Assembly: GCA_013152105.1 (NCBI GenBank)
Contig: JAADHA010000315.1
Coordinates: 1-13,513, forward strand
DNA from: Oligoflexia bacterium
Lineage (GTDB): Bacteria; Myxococcota_A; UBA796; UBA2385
Direction of reading: 5' to 3'
Length of the DNA: 13,513 bases
A program made the translations under genes and the position numbers. Every line of letters begins with the position of its first letter. Positions within the stretch are counted from its first letter, which is position 1. Shown here piece after piece: positions 1 to 6,747 of the stretch. Below the pieces are notes generated by a model, which was not told the origin of the DNA, did not search any database, and saw only the letters and a program-made list of their open reading frames with translations.

Positions 1-405
1 AGTCTGCCTGCGAGTTGGCACGGCCACCGCGAAGGGACCCGCCGTGACCGCACCCAGGATGTCGTCCAGGGCCACCCGCGGCGGCGGCGCCAGGTCGGGG
101 CGCAGCGCGAAGACCGCTTCGACGACATCGTCATCCATGTCGTCAGGAGGTGCGGCGCCCGGGTTCTCGGCCAGCCAATGCACCAGGGCGGCGACCGCAG
201 GATCGTCGGCCGGCCGTGCCGCCAGGGGGCCCTGGTGTACGTCGGCCAGGATGGTGTCGATGTCCAGCCGTATCGGCGGTGCCAGGTCCGGTCGCAGGCA
301 GTAGACCGCTTGGACCGCGTCCAGATCGAGATCCACAGGCGGTGCCGTGCCGGCGTCCTGTTGGAGCCAGTGCACGAGAAGCTGGGATTGGCGGTCTGGG
401 TTCAC
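1..405 (-). CDS. Tandem 64-residue repeat protein, partial (3' end beyond window)
   Basis: This reading frame of 135 codons starts at GTG (405) and runs off the left edge, so the C-terminus is missing. I do not recognise a named family. Two repeats follow each other in exact register, 64 residues apart: residues about 9-62 and 73-126. Each begins with VHWL, continues with an APP-acidic stretch, then a D-V-AV-LRPDLAPP-R block (residues 37-44 and 101-108), and ends with D-IL--V--GP-A. No membrane segment or signal peptide is visible in the part seen. It starts 63 bp after the stop of the sigma factor, in the same frame, with no in-frame ATG between, and the ribosome site is weak. Being the next gene after an ECF-like sigma factor, it could be a sigma-partner or anti-sigma protein, but that is inference from position only. 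The repeat conservation makes this a real gene and not a shadow frame. Confidence 0.72.
   Translation of the reverse strand, partial: MNPDRQSQLLVHWLQQDAGTAPPVDLDLDAVQAVYCLRPDLAPPIRLDIDTILADVHQGPLAARPADDPAVAALVHWLAENPGAAPPDDMDDDVVEAVFALRPDLAPPPRVALDDILGAVTAGPFAVAVPTRRQT
1..405 (-). repeat. Two-copy protein-level tandem repeat, 64 aa (192 bp) period
   Basis: Residues VHW at 11-13 and 75-77, LRPDLAPP at 37-44 and 101-108, and GPL/GPF at 59-61 and 123-125 are all offset by exactly 64. Identity is high at the protein level but the DNA copies have drifted, so this is an old duplication kept under selection. More copies may lie beyond the left edge. Confidence 0.8.
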
Positions 406-468
406 TTTTTCAGGGCTCTTGGGCCAAGGCCATGGTGTGGAACGGGGGGCAGGGCACCATGAACACGC

Positions 469-1065
469 TCAGGGGGGCCAAATCTTACGGAATGCCTTGC
501 AGGCCCGATGAAAGATGACATCGAAGTTGTTGACCTTGACATCCATGCGGTGGGCGCAGTCTTCACGGTCCATGTCGTCGAGCAGCCGAAGCCGCAAGGC
601 GGTCGCGTACCGAGGACTGAGCAGGGCCAGGGCTTGCTCGACCTGGCGGCGGGTGTCGGCGATCTCGGGGGCGCGGTCGGGTGCGGGCGGAGGCTGGGAC
701 ATCGTGCGTTCGATGGTCGCGTCGATCCGGTCGTCATCTTGCAGGCGGTTGCGGCGTTTTCGCGCGCGGTGGGTGTCCATGGCCCGGTTGATGGCGATTC
801 GTCTCAGCCAGAAGAAGATGCTGCGGTCGGCCGGGCGGTAGGTCTCGATACGTTCGAGGGCCAGGCGGAAGGTGTCCTTGAGCACGTCCTCGGCAAGCTC
901 GGGGTTGGGCAGGCGAGGCAGGATGGCCTGGCGGTAGAGGCGATCGCCATACCAGGCAAAGAGCAGCCCGGCGGCTTCGCGGTCACCCTCCAGCAGGCGC
1001 GCCACGACCTGCTGTTCCACCCGCAGATCGATGAGGCCGGTCGCTGGGTCGGGCTGCGTGTTCAG
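469..1065 (-). CDS. ECF-like sigma-70 family RNA polymerase sigma factor
   Basis: This short protein of 198 residues would direct RNA polymerase to a small set of promoters. Region 2-like sequence spans about residues 43-105 (LAEDVLKDTFRLAL, then FFWLRRIAINRAMD and a basic ARKRR stretch). Region 4-like helix-turn-helix sequence spans about 139-194 (LSPRYATALRLRLLDDMDRE, then the recognition-helix part NNFDVIFHRACKAFRK). Size and the lack of regions 1 and 3 fit the ECF group. There is no ATG near the expected start. I chose CTG at 1065 because a perfect AGGAGG lies 4 bases upstream, the same short spacing as in front of the preceding gene. GTG at 1020 is the alternative (183 residues) but lacks a ribosome site. 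It lies 35 bp after an exported-protein gene and is followed by the 64-residue-repeat protein. No classical membrane anti-sigma factor is seen in this window. Confidence 0.88.
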   Translation of the reverse strand: MNTQPDPATGLIDLRVEQQVVARLLEGDREAAGLLFAWYGDRLYRQAILPRLPNPELAEDVLKDTFRLALERIETYRPADRSIFFWLRRIAINRAMDTHRARKRRNRLQDDDRIDATIERTMSQPPPAPDRAPEIADTRRQVEQALALLSPRYATALRLRLLDDMDREDCAHRMDVKVNNFDVIFHRACKAFRKIWPP

Positions 1066-1075
1066 GGTGCCTCCT
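1063..1075 (-). promoter_or_regulatory. Strong Shine-Dalgarno that decides a CTG start for the sigma factor
   Basis: On the minus strand AGGAGG is followed by CACC and then CTG. The preceding gene has AAGGAGG, CGCC and then GTG, i.e. the same 4-base spacing, which supports CTG as the true start. The spacing is shorter than typical. Confidence 0.5.
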
Positions 1076-1100
1076 GGGCCGCTTGCGCCGTGGGCCCGCG

Positions 1101-1985
1101 TCAGGGACAGGCGCGGGCCATATCGTAGGTGATCCGCTGCTCGATACCCAGGGTGTAGCCCAGCACACCGACCACCATGCTCACGCCTTCTTCTCCGGGC
1201 AGCGTGCCCAGCGGGGTCTGCTGGCTGCGCAAGTGGAGCTGGGCGTCCTTGATCGTGAGCGAGATCAGGCCGTCGGTGGCGCGAAAGCGTTTGGGAAGGA
1301 GTCCGTCCAGGGATGTCGGCACCCCGCCTTCTGGAAAGACCACCGTGATCTCGAGAGAGCCCTGGTGGCCACCGATGGGCATGAACTGGCGCAGCACCGC
1401 CGCTCGCTGCTTTTCTTCCCAGGTGACGAAGGCGGTCGTGACCGCCGGGTCGATGCTCTCGACGATCTGGTCGAGCAGGCCCAGCGCTTCGGCGCCGCCG
1501 CCGGCGATGGCCACATCGGTGGTCTTGCCGCTCGCGGAGATCGAGATGCTGCCGTGGTCTTTGGCGGATTTCTTGTCGGGATCGATGGGCGGCAGGCGGC
1601 CCACGATGGGGTGTGGACGGTCCAGGCTGAGGCGGGTCTTCGATGTCGTCTGGTCGTCCTGGGGAGCGCCATCGCTGCCGCTTGCGGGGGCCGCCGCGTC
1701 CTGGTTCCAGGTGGTGTCGAGCCGGGTCCACAGGCCGTGGTCGAGGGTCCCGTCGAAGGTGCCCTTGGCGACGAGATCGTGGTGTTCCCCTGGGGACAGC
1801 CAGCCGCCGGGTGTGAACAGGGCCGCGGTGAAGACCACGTGACCCTGAAGCTGCACGCAGGAGTCGGGACCGTCCAGCAGGATGCGGGCGCGCTCTTCCC
1901 AGGGCGCTGGGTCGTCCAGCGCTTCAGGGGTCAGACCGGCGGGGAGACCGGTGGCCGCGTGGGCCAGGGGCAGGAGCCACCACAC
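1101..1985 (-). CDS. Exported protein of unknown family
   Basis: The protein has 294 residues and I do not recognise its family. It begins with a very short hydrophobic segment ending in AHA (residue 10), which looks like a minimal signal peptide with cleavage before ATGLPAG. There is no positively charged n-region, so the export call is moderate. Residues 97-119 and about 132-145 are polar linkers rich in D, S, K and P. The rest alternates short beta-like stretches, for example LEITVVFPEGG (211-221) and GLISLTIKDAQLHLR (239-253). Only two cysteines are present, C43 and C293, so they could form one disulfide in the periplasm. Start: GTG at 1985, because TAA in the same frame lies just upstream (this is the stop of the previous gene) and AAGGAGG sits 4 bases away. 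The gene is tightly coupled to the beta-barrel-like gene before it and lies upstream of the sigma factor, suggesting an envelope role linked to that regulator. Confidence 0.8.
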   Translation of the reverse strand: MWWLLPLAHAATGLPAGLTPEALDDPAPWEERARILLDGPDSCVQLQGHVVFTAALFTPGGWLSPGEHHDLVAKGTFDGTLDHGLWTRLDTTWNQDAAAPASGSDGAPQDDQTTSKTRLSLDRPHPIVGRLPPIDPDKKSAKDHGSISISASGKTTDVAIAGGGAEALGLLDQIVESIDPAVTTAFVTWEEKQRAAVLRQFMPIGGHQGSLEITVVFPEGGVPTSLDGLLPKRFRATDGLISLTIKDAQLHLRSQQTPLGTLPGEEGVSMVVGVLGYTLGIEQRITYDMARACP

Positions 1986-1994
1986 GGCGCCTCC

Positions 1995-2783
1995 TTAAAG
2001 CGCTCGGAGGTAGATGCCGAGTCCGAAGCGCCAGGTAGCTTGATCCGCGGCGACCGACGTGCCCGCTGGAGCGATGCGATTGGTGCCCAGCCAGCGGCGC
2101 TCGACGCTGAGGCGCAGGCCCAGGGGGCGACGGTCGAGGACCAGTCCGGCACCGAGCAATGCCGTGTCCCACGGTGCCTTTTGCAGCGCTGGGCGGTCGC
2201 CGGCCACGGTCCAGGCTGGGCTCAGTGATGCCCAGGGCGTGATTGGACCGAGGCGGATCGCGGTTCGAAGCATGGGGCCGACGCTGAGGGCAGCGGGGGC
2301 TTGGACTGTGTCGGTGCGGAGGCGCTCAGCCTGGAGCGAGGGGCCCACCAGCAGGCCGAGTGGACCCAGCCACAGGCCGTGGGTGCTGTCCAGGCGCAGC
2401 GACCAGCCGCGCTCGGCGCCCACCAGGCCGCTGGCCCGGAGCTCGGTCTGCCCGGCGGGGCGAAGGGCGAATTCGTGTCCCGAAGGCGAGTACAGCGACC
2501 ACCACTGGTGCGTCAGCGCGCCGCCGATGTCCATGCCCCAGGCATTCGCCAGGCTGGTGGCGGCCAGGACCGGCCGGATGCCCCAGCGTCCGCGGAGCAG
2601 GTGAGGCGAGGGGTGCAGTCCGGTCTCGTCAGGGTCCGCTTCGTTGTCCGCGATGGTCCCGGTTGCGTCGAGCGCCGAGCCAAAGTCCGCGGGGACATCC
2701 AAGGACAGCCAGCCGTCTTCGGGTGGCGGCGCGTCGTCCGCGCGGGCCGAGAAGAGCAGGGAGCTGAGGATGAGCAGGAACAT
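1995..2783 (-). CDS. Exported beta-barrel-like (outer-membrane) protein, unknown family
   Basis: The protein has 262 residues with a clear signal peptide: hydrophobic residues 2-11 and an SARA cleavage site (after residue 15), leaving a mature N-terminus starting DDAPPPEDGW. After an acidic linker to about residue 60, the remainder is a series of short amphipathic beta-strand-like stretches rich in G, W, R and L with turn residues between, ending in FGLGIYLRAL. No cysteine is present. This pattern fits a small outer-membrane beta-barrel, although the last residue is Leu and not the usual Phe. I cannot name a family. The start ATG at 2783 has no good ribosome site. The 37 bp before it separates this gene from the FAD oxidoreductase, so an internal promoter there is possible. 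Its TAA stop overlaps the ribosome site of the next gene. Confidence 0.8.
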   Translation of the reverse strand: MFLLILSSLLFSARADDAPPPEDGWLSLDVPADFGSALDATGTIADNEADPDETGLHPSPHLLRGRWGIRPVLAATSLANAWGMDIGGALTHQWWSLYSPSGHEFALRPAGQTELRASGLVGAERGWSLRLDSTHGLWLGPLGLLVGPSLQAERLRTDTVQAPAALSVGPMLRTAIRLGPITPWASLSPAWTVAGDRPALQKAPWDTALLGAGLVLDRRPLGLRLSVERRWLGTNRIAPAGTSVAADQATWRFGLGIYLRAL

Positions 2784-2820
2784 GGTCGGATCGGGAACCG
2801 AGTAGAAGGTATTCGACAGT

Positions 2821-4224
2821 TCAGGCGCCCGCGGGGCCCACCAGGATGTTGCCGCGGCCCAGCACCCAGGCCGGGTCGACGGCGGTCTTGAGGGCTCTGA
2901 AGGCGGCCAGGGTCTGTGGACCCACCATCTCGGCCAGGAGCTGGCGCTTGAGCTTGCCGATGCCGTGCTCGGCGCTGACCGTTCCCCCTAGCGCGACGGC
3001 CTGTCGGGCCAACTCCAGGTAGGTCTGTCGGGCGCGCTCCAGCGTGGCCGGCGAGTCGGGCAGCAGGTTGAGATGAAGGTGGTTGTCGCCGATGTGGCCG
3101 AAGCAGACTTTTGGGATGTCCACCGCGTCGTAGGCGGCCATGATCTCGCCCAGGGCGTGGTCCGGCACGGCGAAGTCGGTCCCGATCTTGGGCATGCCAT
3201 TGGCCACGACGCGCTCGTTGACGCCGACGGGCACGGCGTGACGCAGGGCCTGCAAGCGGGCGCGTCCAGCGTTGTCTTCGGCGACGATGGTGGCGTCGGC
3301 CAGCGCGTCGCCATCGAGCAGCGCGTCCCACCAGGCGTCCAGAGGAGGCTCGGCGTCGTGCTCGACTTCGATGTAGAGGGCCGCTTGGGCCGCGGCGGGG
3401 ACGCCGCCCAGCCGGGCACGGATCAGGTCCAAGGCGTTGCTGTCGAAGTACTCCAGCGCACGCGGGGAGAGCGCGCCAGGGGACGCCTTGGCCCCCCGTC
3501 GGGCGGCGCCGGCGCGGGCCCGCTCGACAAAGGCCAGGGTCGTCGGCCGGTCCACAAAGAAGGCGAACAGGCAGAGCACGCCCTTGGGCTGATCGAGCAG
3601 GCGCAGGCGGGCCTTGGTGATGACCCCGAGGGTGCCCTCTTGACCGATCATCAGGTCCAGCAGGTTGTCGGCGGGGGCGTAGCCTGCGGCGGTCTTCACG
3701 TCGGGCTGGACCCAGCGAGGCACGGGCCAGTCGGCGGGCACGGGCGTGTCGCGGGTGGCGTGCAGGATCTGTCCGGTGGGGATCACGACCTCGATCTCTT
3801 CGATCCAGGGGCGGGTCGGGCCATACCTGAAGGAGCGGGCGCCGCTGGCATTGCAGGCGATGCTGGCGCCCAGCGAACACTCGTGCCGAGACGTGGGATC
3901 GGGCGGAAAGAGCAGCCCCAGCCGGCTCAGGTTGGCCTGGATCTGTCCCAGGATGACCCCGCCCTGGGCGATGTTCGGCGCTTCGACGGCGGTGAGATGC
4001 TCCATGGACAAGAGCCAGCCCCCCTGGGGCACGCTGGCCCCGGTGGTGCTGGTGCGCCTGGCCGTGACGGTGACGGGGATGGCGCGCGCTTGTGCCGCGG
4101 ACAGGACGGCGGCCACGTCGTCGGCGCTGCGCGGCCGGTACAGCGCCGATGCGTGGCCGACGGTGTTGCTGGCGTCGCGCAGGTAGCCCTCGATGATGGC
4201 CGGGTCGGTGACAGGGGTCAGCAT
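2821..4224 (-). CDS. FAD-binding oxidoreductase, GlcD/D-lactate dehydrogenase type
   Basis: The protein has 467 residues, the usual length for the glycolate oxidase GlcD / D-2-hydroxyacid dehydrogenase family. These enzymes oxidise D-2-hydroxyacids such as D-lactate or glycolate to the 2-oxo acid and pass electrons from FAD to a quinone or cytochrome. The N-terminal FAD-binding half (about 28-215) shows LYRPRSADDV (28-37), PPDPTSRHECSLG (107-119), NASGARSFRYG (125-135) and GQEGTLGVITKARL (194-207). The C-terminal FAD-oxidase domain shows the metal/substrate block FGHIGDNHLHLN (375-386; H377, H382, H384) and SAEHGIGKLK (417-426; E419). The FAD pyrophosphate loop reads ARRTSTTGAS (55-64), where relatives have a Gly-rich GGGTSLTGAS-like loop. 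The exact substrate cannot be told from sequence. The start ATG is 9 bp after the methyltransferase stop, so the two are co-transcribed. No signal peptide is seen; a cytoplasmic, membrane-peripheral site is likely. Confidence 0.93.
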   Translation of the reverse strand: MLTPVTDPAIIEGYLRDASNTVGHASALYRPRSADDVAAVLSAAQARAIPVTVTARRTSTTGASVPQGGWLLSMEHLTAVEAPNIAQGGVILGQIQANLSRLGLLFPPDPTSRHECSLGASIACNASGARSFRYGPTRPWIEEIEVVIPTGQILHATRDTPVPADWPVPRWVQPDVKTAAGYAPADNLLDLMIGQEGTLGVITKARLRLLDQPKGVLCLFAFFVDRPTTLAFVERARAGAARRGAKASPGALSPRALEYFDSNALDLIRARLGGVPAAAQAALYIEVEHDAEPPLDAWWDALLDGDALADATIVAEDNAGRARLQALRHAVPVGVNERVVANGMPKIGTDFAVPDHALGEIMAAYDAVDIPKVCFGHIGDNHLHLNLLPDSPATLERARQTYLELARQAVALGGTVSAEHGIGKLKRQLLAEMVGPQTLAAFRALKTAVDPAWVLGRGNILVGPAGA

Positions 4225-4233
4225 GTTCCGGGT

Positions 4234-5055
4234 CTATCGCGTCGCCACCATCACCATCCGGTCCCCTGGCGACCAGGTGTCTCCAGCCAGATCGCTGCAC
4301 AGCTCGAAGCCTCGAAAGCCGGCACGGGACAACAGGCGCGCCAGCTCGGGGGCGCTGTAGATGCGCATGGCGCTGTGTCGAATGCTCACCTCGGCCTGGC
4401 CCTGCTCGTCTTCGCGGATCAGCGTCCACTCGACGTGCATCACGCCCTCCAGCGGGTCCCAGGCGCGCTGTTCGAGCACCCGGATATCGCCGCCGTCGAA
4501 CCAGCCGCGGGACTGGTAGCGGGCCATCAGCATCTCGACTCCGGGGGTGTCGATGACGAAGTGGCCACCGGGGCGCAGCACCTGGGCGATGGCGCGGGCG
4601 AAGGCGAGATCACCCCCGCCGGGCGCGTCCCCGGCCCACCCGTGGACGCCGCCGTCGCCGAAGTAGCCGAAGCTTCCCCAGATACAGACCGCGGCGTCGA
4701 AGGGTGGGGTGTCGGCAGCGGGGTCGAAGAGTCGGTGGGCCTGGCGCAGGTCCATATTCTCGAAGCGCACGGACAGCCCTCGCTGCGTGGCGGCCTGGCG
4801 AGCGTCGTCCAGCAGGGGTTGGCAGGTGTCGATGCCCACGCTGTCCATCCCCAGCTCGGCCAGGGCCAAGGCGATCCGCCCCTGGCCGCAGGGGGCGTCG
4901 AGGACCCGATCATCGGTGTTCAGCTCCAGCAGATCGCAGAGATCCTCGGCCTGCTGAGCGGACAGCTCGGGTGAGTGCATGGCGCGCTGGACGTCGAGCC
5001 AGGCGCCGTCGAAGAAGGTCTCGGTCCAGTGTGTCGGGCCGTTGTGGTCAGTCAT
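4234..5055 (-). CDS. Class I SAM-dependent methyltransferase
   Basis: The protein has 273 residues. It carries the Rossmann-fold motif I VLDAPCGQGRIALALAELG (51-69), the acidic motif II end VGIDTCQPLLDDA (73-85; D76 expected to bind the SAM ribose), a post-motif FENMDLRQ (98-105) and motif IV-like FDAAVCIWGSFGYF (119-132). VLRPGGHFVIDTP marks strand 5. The order and spacing match small-molecule (ubiquinone/menaquinone-biosynthesis-like) methyltransferases, but the acceptor is not identifiable. Start ATG at 5055 has GGAG 8 bases upstream. The same frame stays open far upstream over the divergent regulator gene, but that extension carries no family motif and is an antisense artefact. This is the first gene of the leftward operon, so its promoter should lie in the 5056-5247 region. 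Confidence 0.92.
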   Translation of the reverse strand: MTDHNGPTHWTETFFDGAWLDVQRAMHSPELSAQQAEDLCDLLELNTDDRVLDAPCGQGRIALALAELGMDSVGIDTCQPLLDDARQAATQRGLSVRFENMDLRQAHRLFDPAADTPPFDAAVCIWGSFGYFGDGGVHGWAGDAPGGGDLAFARAIAQVLRPGGHFVIDTPGVEMLMARYQSRGWFDGGDIRVLEQRAWDPLEGVMHVEWTLIREDEQGQAEVSIRHSAMRIYSAPELARLLSRAGFRGFELCSDLAGDTWSPGDRMVMVATR

Positions 5056-5247
5056 GGCAGGTGCTCCTGCACGGGCGAGGGGACGCCCGGTAGCCCGCTG
5101 GGCTGGTTGGTGGCCATTGGCCACCGGGTGGCAACGAACCCACGACCGAGCCTTCGCTGGCATAGACTGTGATCCTGTGTGCAAGCCGCGCGCAGAACCC
5201 TGGCCTCCAACCCTGGCCCCAAAACGTAGACCGTCGAGCACCCAGCG
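5056..5247. promoter_or_regulatory. Divergent intergenic region between the two transcription units
   Basis: These 192 bp separate the leftward methyltransferase operon from the rightward GGDEF regulator and must hold both promoters. It contains a perfect palindrome at 5109-5125 and a related half-site GGTGGCAAC just after it (5127-5135). A TAGACT at 5163-5168 could be a -10 box for the rightward gene, but I see no convincing -35 partner. No small ORF or RNA gene is evident. Confidence 0.5.
5109..5125. repeat. Perfect 8+8 bp palindrome, possible operator
   Basis: GGTGGCCA, a single T, then TGGCCACC: both arms match perfectly around one central base. Placed between two divergent start codons and about 120 bp from the rightward start, it looks like a binding site for a dimeric regulator. 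No T-run follows, so it is unlikely to be a terminator. Confidence 0.5.
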
Positions 5248-6735
5248 ATGACCATCAGCCCTCAGAATCGACTCCGCAGCAGCTTCACCGAGGTCGTGAA
5301 GCGCCAGGCCGGCGAGCTGGCCGAGCTGGCCCGTGAAGCGCGGCACGATCCAGACGTGCGCGACGCGCTGTGCTTCGAGCTGGACCGGATCGGCGGGACG
5401 GCGGCTTCGCTCGGCTTGACGCCGATCGAACGTGCGGCCCGCGCGGCGCTGGCGGCGGGCGATGACGAAGCCTTCCTGGAGACCGTGCAGCACCTGGTCG
5501 AGGCCTGTCGTGGCCTGGAGGGCGTCACACCACTCTTCCGGCCCATCATCGTGGTTGGCTTGACGCGCGTAAAAGCGGACGACCTGGCGGTGGACCTGCG
5601 ACCGGCGGTCGATGTCGTTGAAGCGCTGGCCATCGCCGAAGCCGAAGACCCCGGTGCCTTCGTCGTGCCCCACAACCGGCAGCGCGAACTTCAGGACCGC
5701 CTGGTGGGGGCGCTCAAGGCCGTACCTGTGTTCGCGGTCGGCCCGGCGGGTGATCTGCAACATCGCCTGGAAGCGGCACGGATGGGTGCCGCTGGCTACC
5801 TGGGCGCGCCGGTGCGCTTGGACCGCGTGCTCGATCTGGTGCGGTCGCGGGCCCAGGACGTGGACCCGCCGCCCTACCGCGCGCTGGTGATCGAGCCGGA
5901 CCTGGCCGATGGCCGCGTGGTGGTGGATGCGCTCTCGGGACCGGGCCGAGAGATCCGCCACGTCACGGACAGCAAAGACATGCTGGCGACCCTGGACTCC
6001 TTTCGGCCCGAGCTGATCCTGCTCGCGGCCACCGGCATGGACATCGACGGGGCGGAACTGGCCACCGTCATTCACGGCCACGATGTCCACGGAGGCGTCC
6101 CGGTGATCCTGATGGCCCATGACGAAGACCTCGACCGGGTCGCGATGGTGGCGGGAGCAGACGACATCGTGCGCAAGCCCGTGTCGCCCTCGCAGGTCCG
6201 GGCTCGCGTGCTGGCGCGTCTGCGGCGCACGCGCGAAGCCAACGCCGGCCGGGTCGTCGACCGCTTGACCGGAACCTTGTCCCGGCGGGCCCTGCTGCGG
6301 GCCGCGGACCGTGAGATCGGCCTGGTGCGCCGCACCAACCAGGTGATGACCGTCGTCCTGATCGATGTCGACAGCATGAGCGACATCAACGCCTCGGTGG
6401 GGCTCGGGCTGGGCGACGACGTCCTGTCCAACCTGGCCCGCCTGTTGGACCGCACCTTCCGAGACACCGACGTGTTGGGCCGGGTGGGGGGCGACAGCTT
6501 CTGCGCGCTGATGCCGGCCTGTGGCTTTGCCAACGCGATCGAGCGGGTCGAGTCGATCCGCCAGGCCTTTCGCGACTGGGGAAAGAAGTCCAAGCTGCCG
6601 GACGTGGATGTCTCGATCGGAATCGCAGACACGTCGCAGGGGATCGCGGACGTCATGGCTCGCGCCGACCGCGCGCTGCTCCAGGCTCGCAACGGCGGCG
6701 GCGGGCGTACTTGTGTCGACGGCCAGGTGTACTGA
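5248..6735 (+). CDS. Hpt-REC-REC-GGDEF regulator with degenerate signalling residues
   Basis: The protein has 495 residues and no membrane segment, so it is cytoplasmic. Residues about 10-95 resemble an Hpt helical bundle: DRIGGTAASLGL (46-57) matches the HxLKGSAxxLG signature, but Asp46 stands where His is needed and Gly49 where Lys is usual. Residues 98-200 are a receiver-like fold with Pro141 at the phosphoacceptor place and Ala188 in place of the conserved Lys. Residues 209-328 are a clearer receiver: IEPD (215-218) at strand 1, Ala260 at the phosphoacceptor place (LILLAATGMDIDG, 256-268), Ala290 at the Thr/Ser place, and Lys310 retained. Residues 336-495 are a GGDEF domain beginning DRLTGTLSRR, with metal-binding D373, N381, D390, and signature GGDSF (414-418). 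The inhibitory RxxD motif (R405-D408) is at the canonical five-residue distance. It may be a c-di-GMP-responsive scaffold, or a weak or altered cyclase. The next gene follows 12 bp later. Confidence 0.92.
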   Translation: MTISPQNRLRSSFTEVVKRQAGELAELAREARHDPDVRDALCFELDRIGGTAASLGLTPIERAARAALAAGDDEAFLETVQHLVEACRGLEGVTPLFRPIIVVGLTRVKADDLAVDLRPAVDVVEALAIAEAEDPGAFVVPHNRQRELQDRLVGALKAVPVFAVGPAGDLQHRLEAARMGAAGYLGAPVRLDRVLDLVRSRAQDVDPPPYRALVIEPDLADGRVVVDALSGPGREIRHVTDSKDMLATLDSFRPELILLAATGMDIDGAELATVIHGHDVHGGVPVILMAHDEDLDRVAMVAGADDIVRKPVSPSQVRARVLARLRRTREANAGRVVDRLTGTLSRRALLRAADREIGLVRRTNQVMTVVLIDVDSMSDINASVGLGLGDDVLSNLARLLDRTFRDTDVLGRVGGDSFCALMPACGFANAIERVESIRQAFRDWGKKSKLPDVDVSIGIADTSQGIADVMARADRALLQARNGGGGRTCVDGQVY

Positions 6736-6747
6736 CTCCCACGGGGG

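Noticed and set aside
1083..2228. 381-residue open frame on the plus strand opposite the two exported-protein genes
   Set aside because: No ribosome site, signal peptide or motif; the minus-strand genes have strong Shine-Dalgarno sequences and export signals.
2513..4429. 638-residue minus-strand open frame rich in Arg, Pro and Ala
   Set aside because: It is a frame-shifted reading of three real minus-strand genes with extreme R/P/A composition and no conserved motif.
3073..4974. 633-residue open frame on the plus strand opposite the FAD oxidoreductase and methyltransferase
   Set aside because: It spans two genes with clear family motifs on the other strand, shows no motif of its own and is rich in G, A, V, D and Q, as expected from an antisense frame in G+C-rich DNA.
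5056..6120. In-frame upstream extension of the methyltransferase over the regulator gene
   Set aside because: No methyltransferase or other motif in the extension; ATG at 5055 has a ribosome site and the family length fits.
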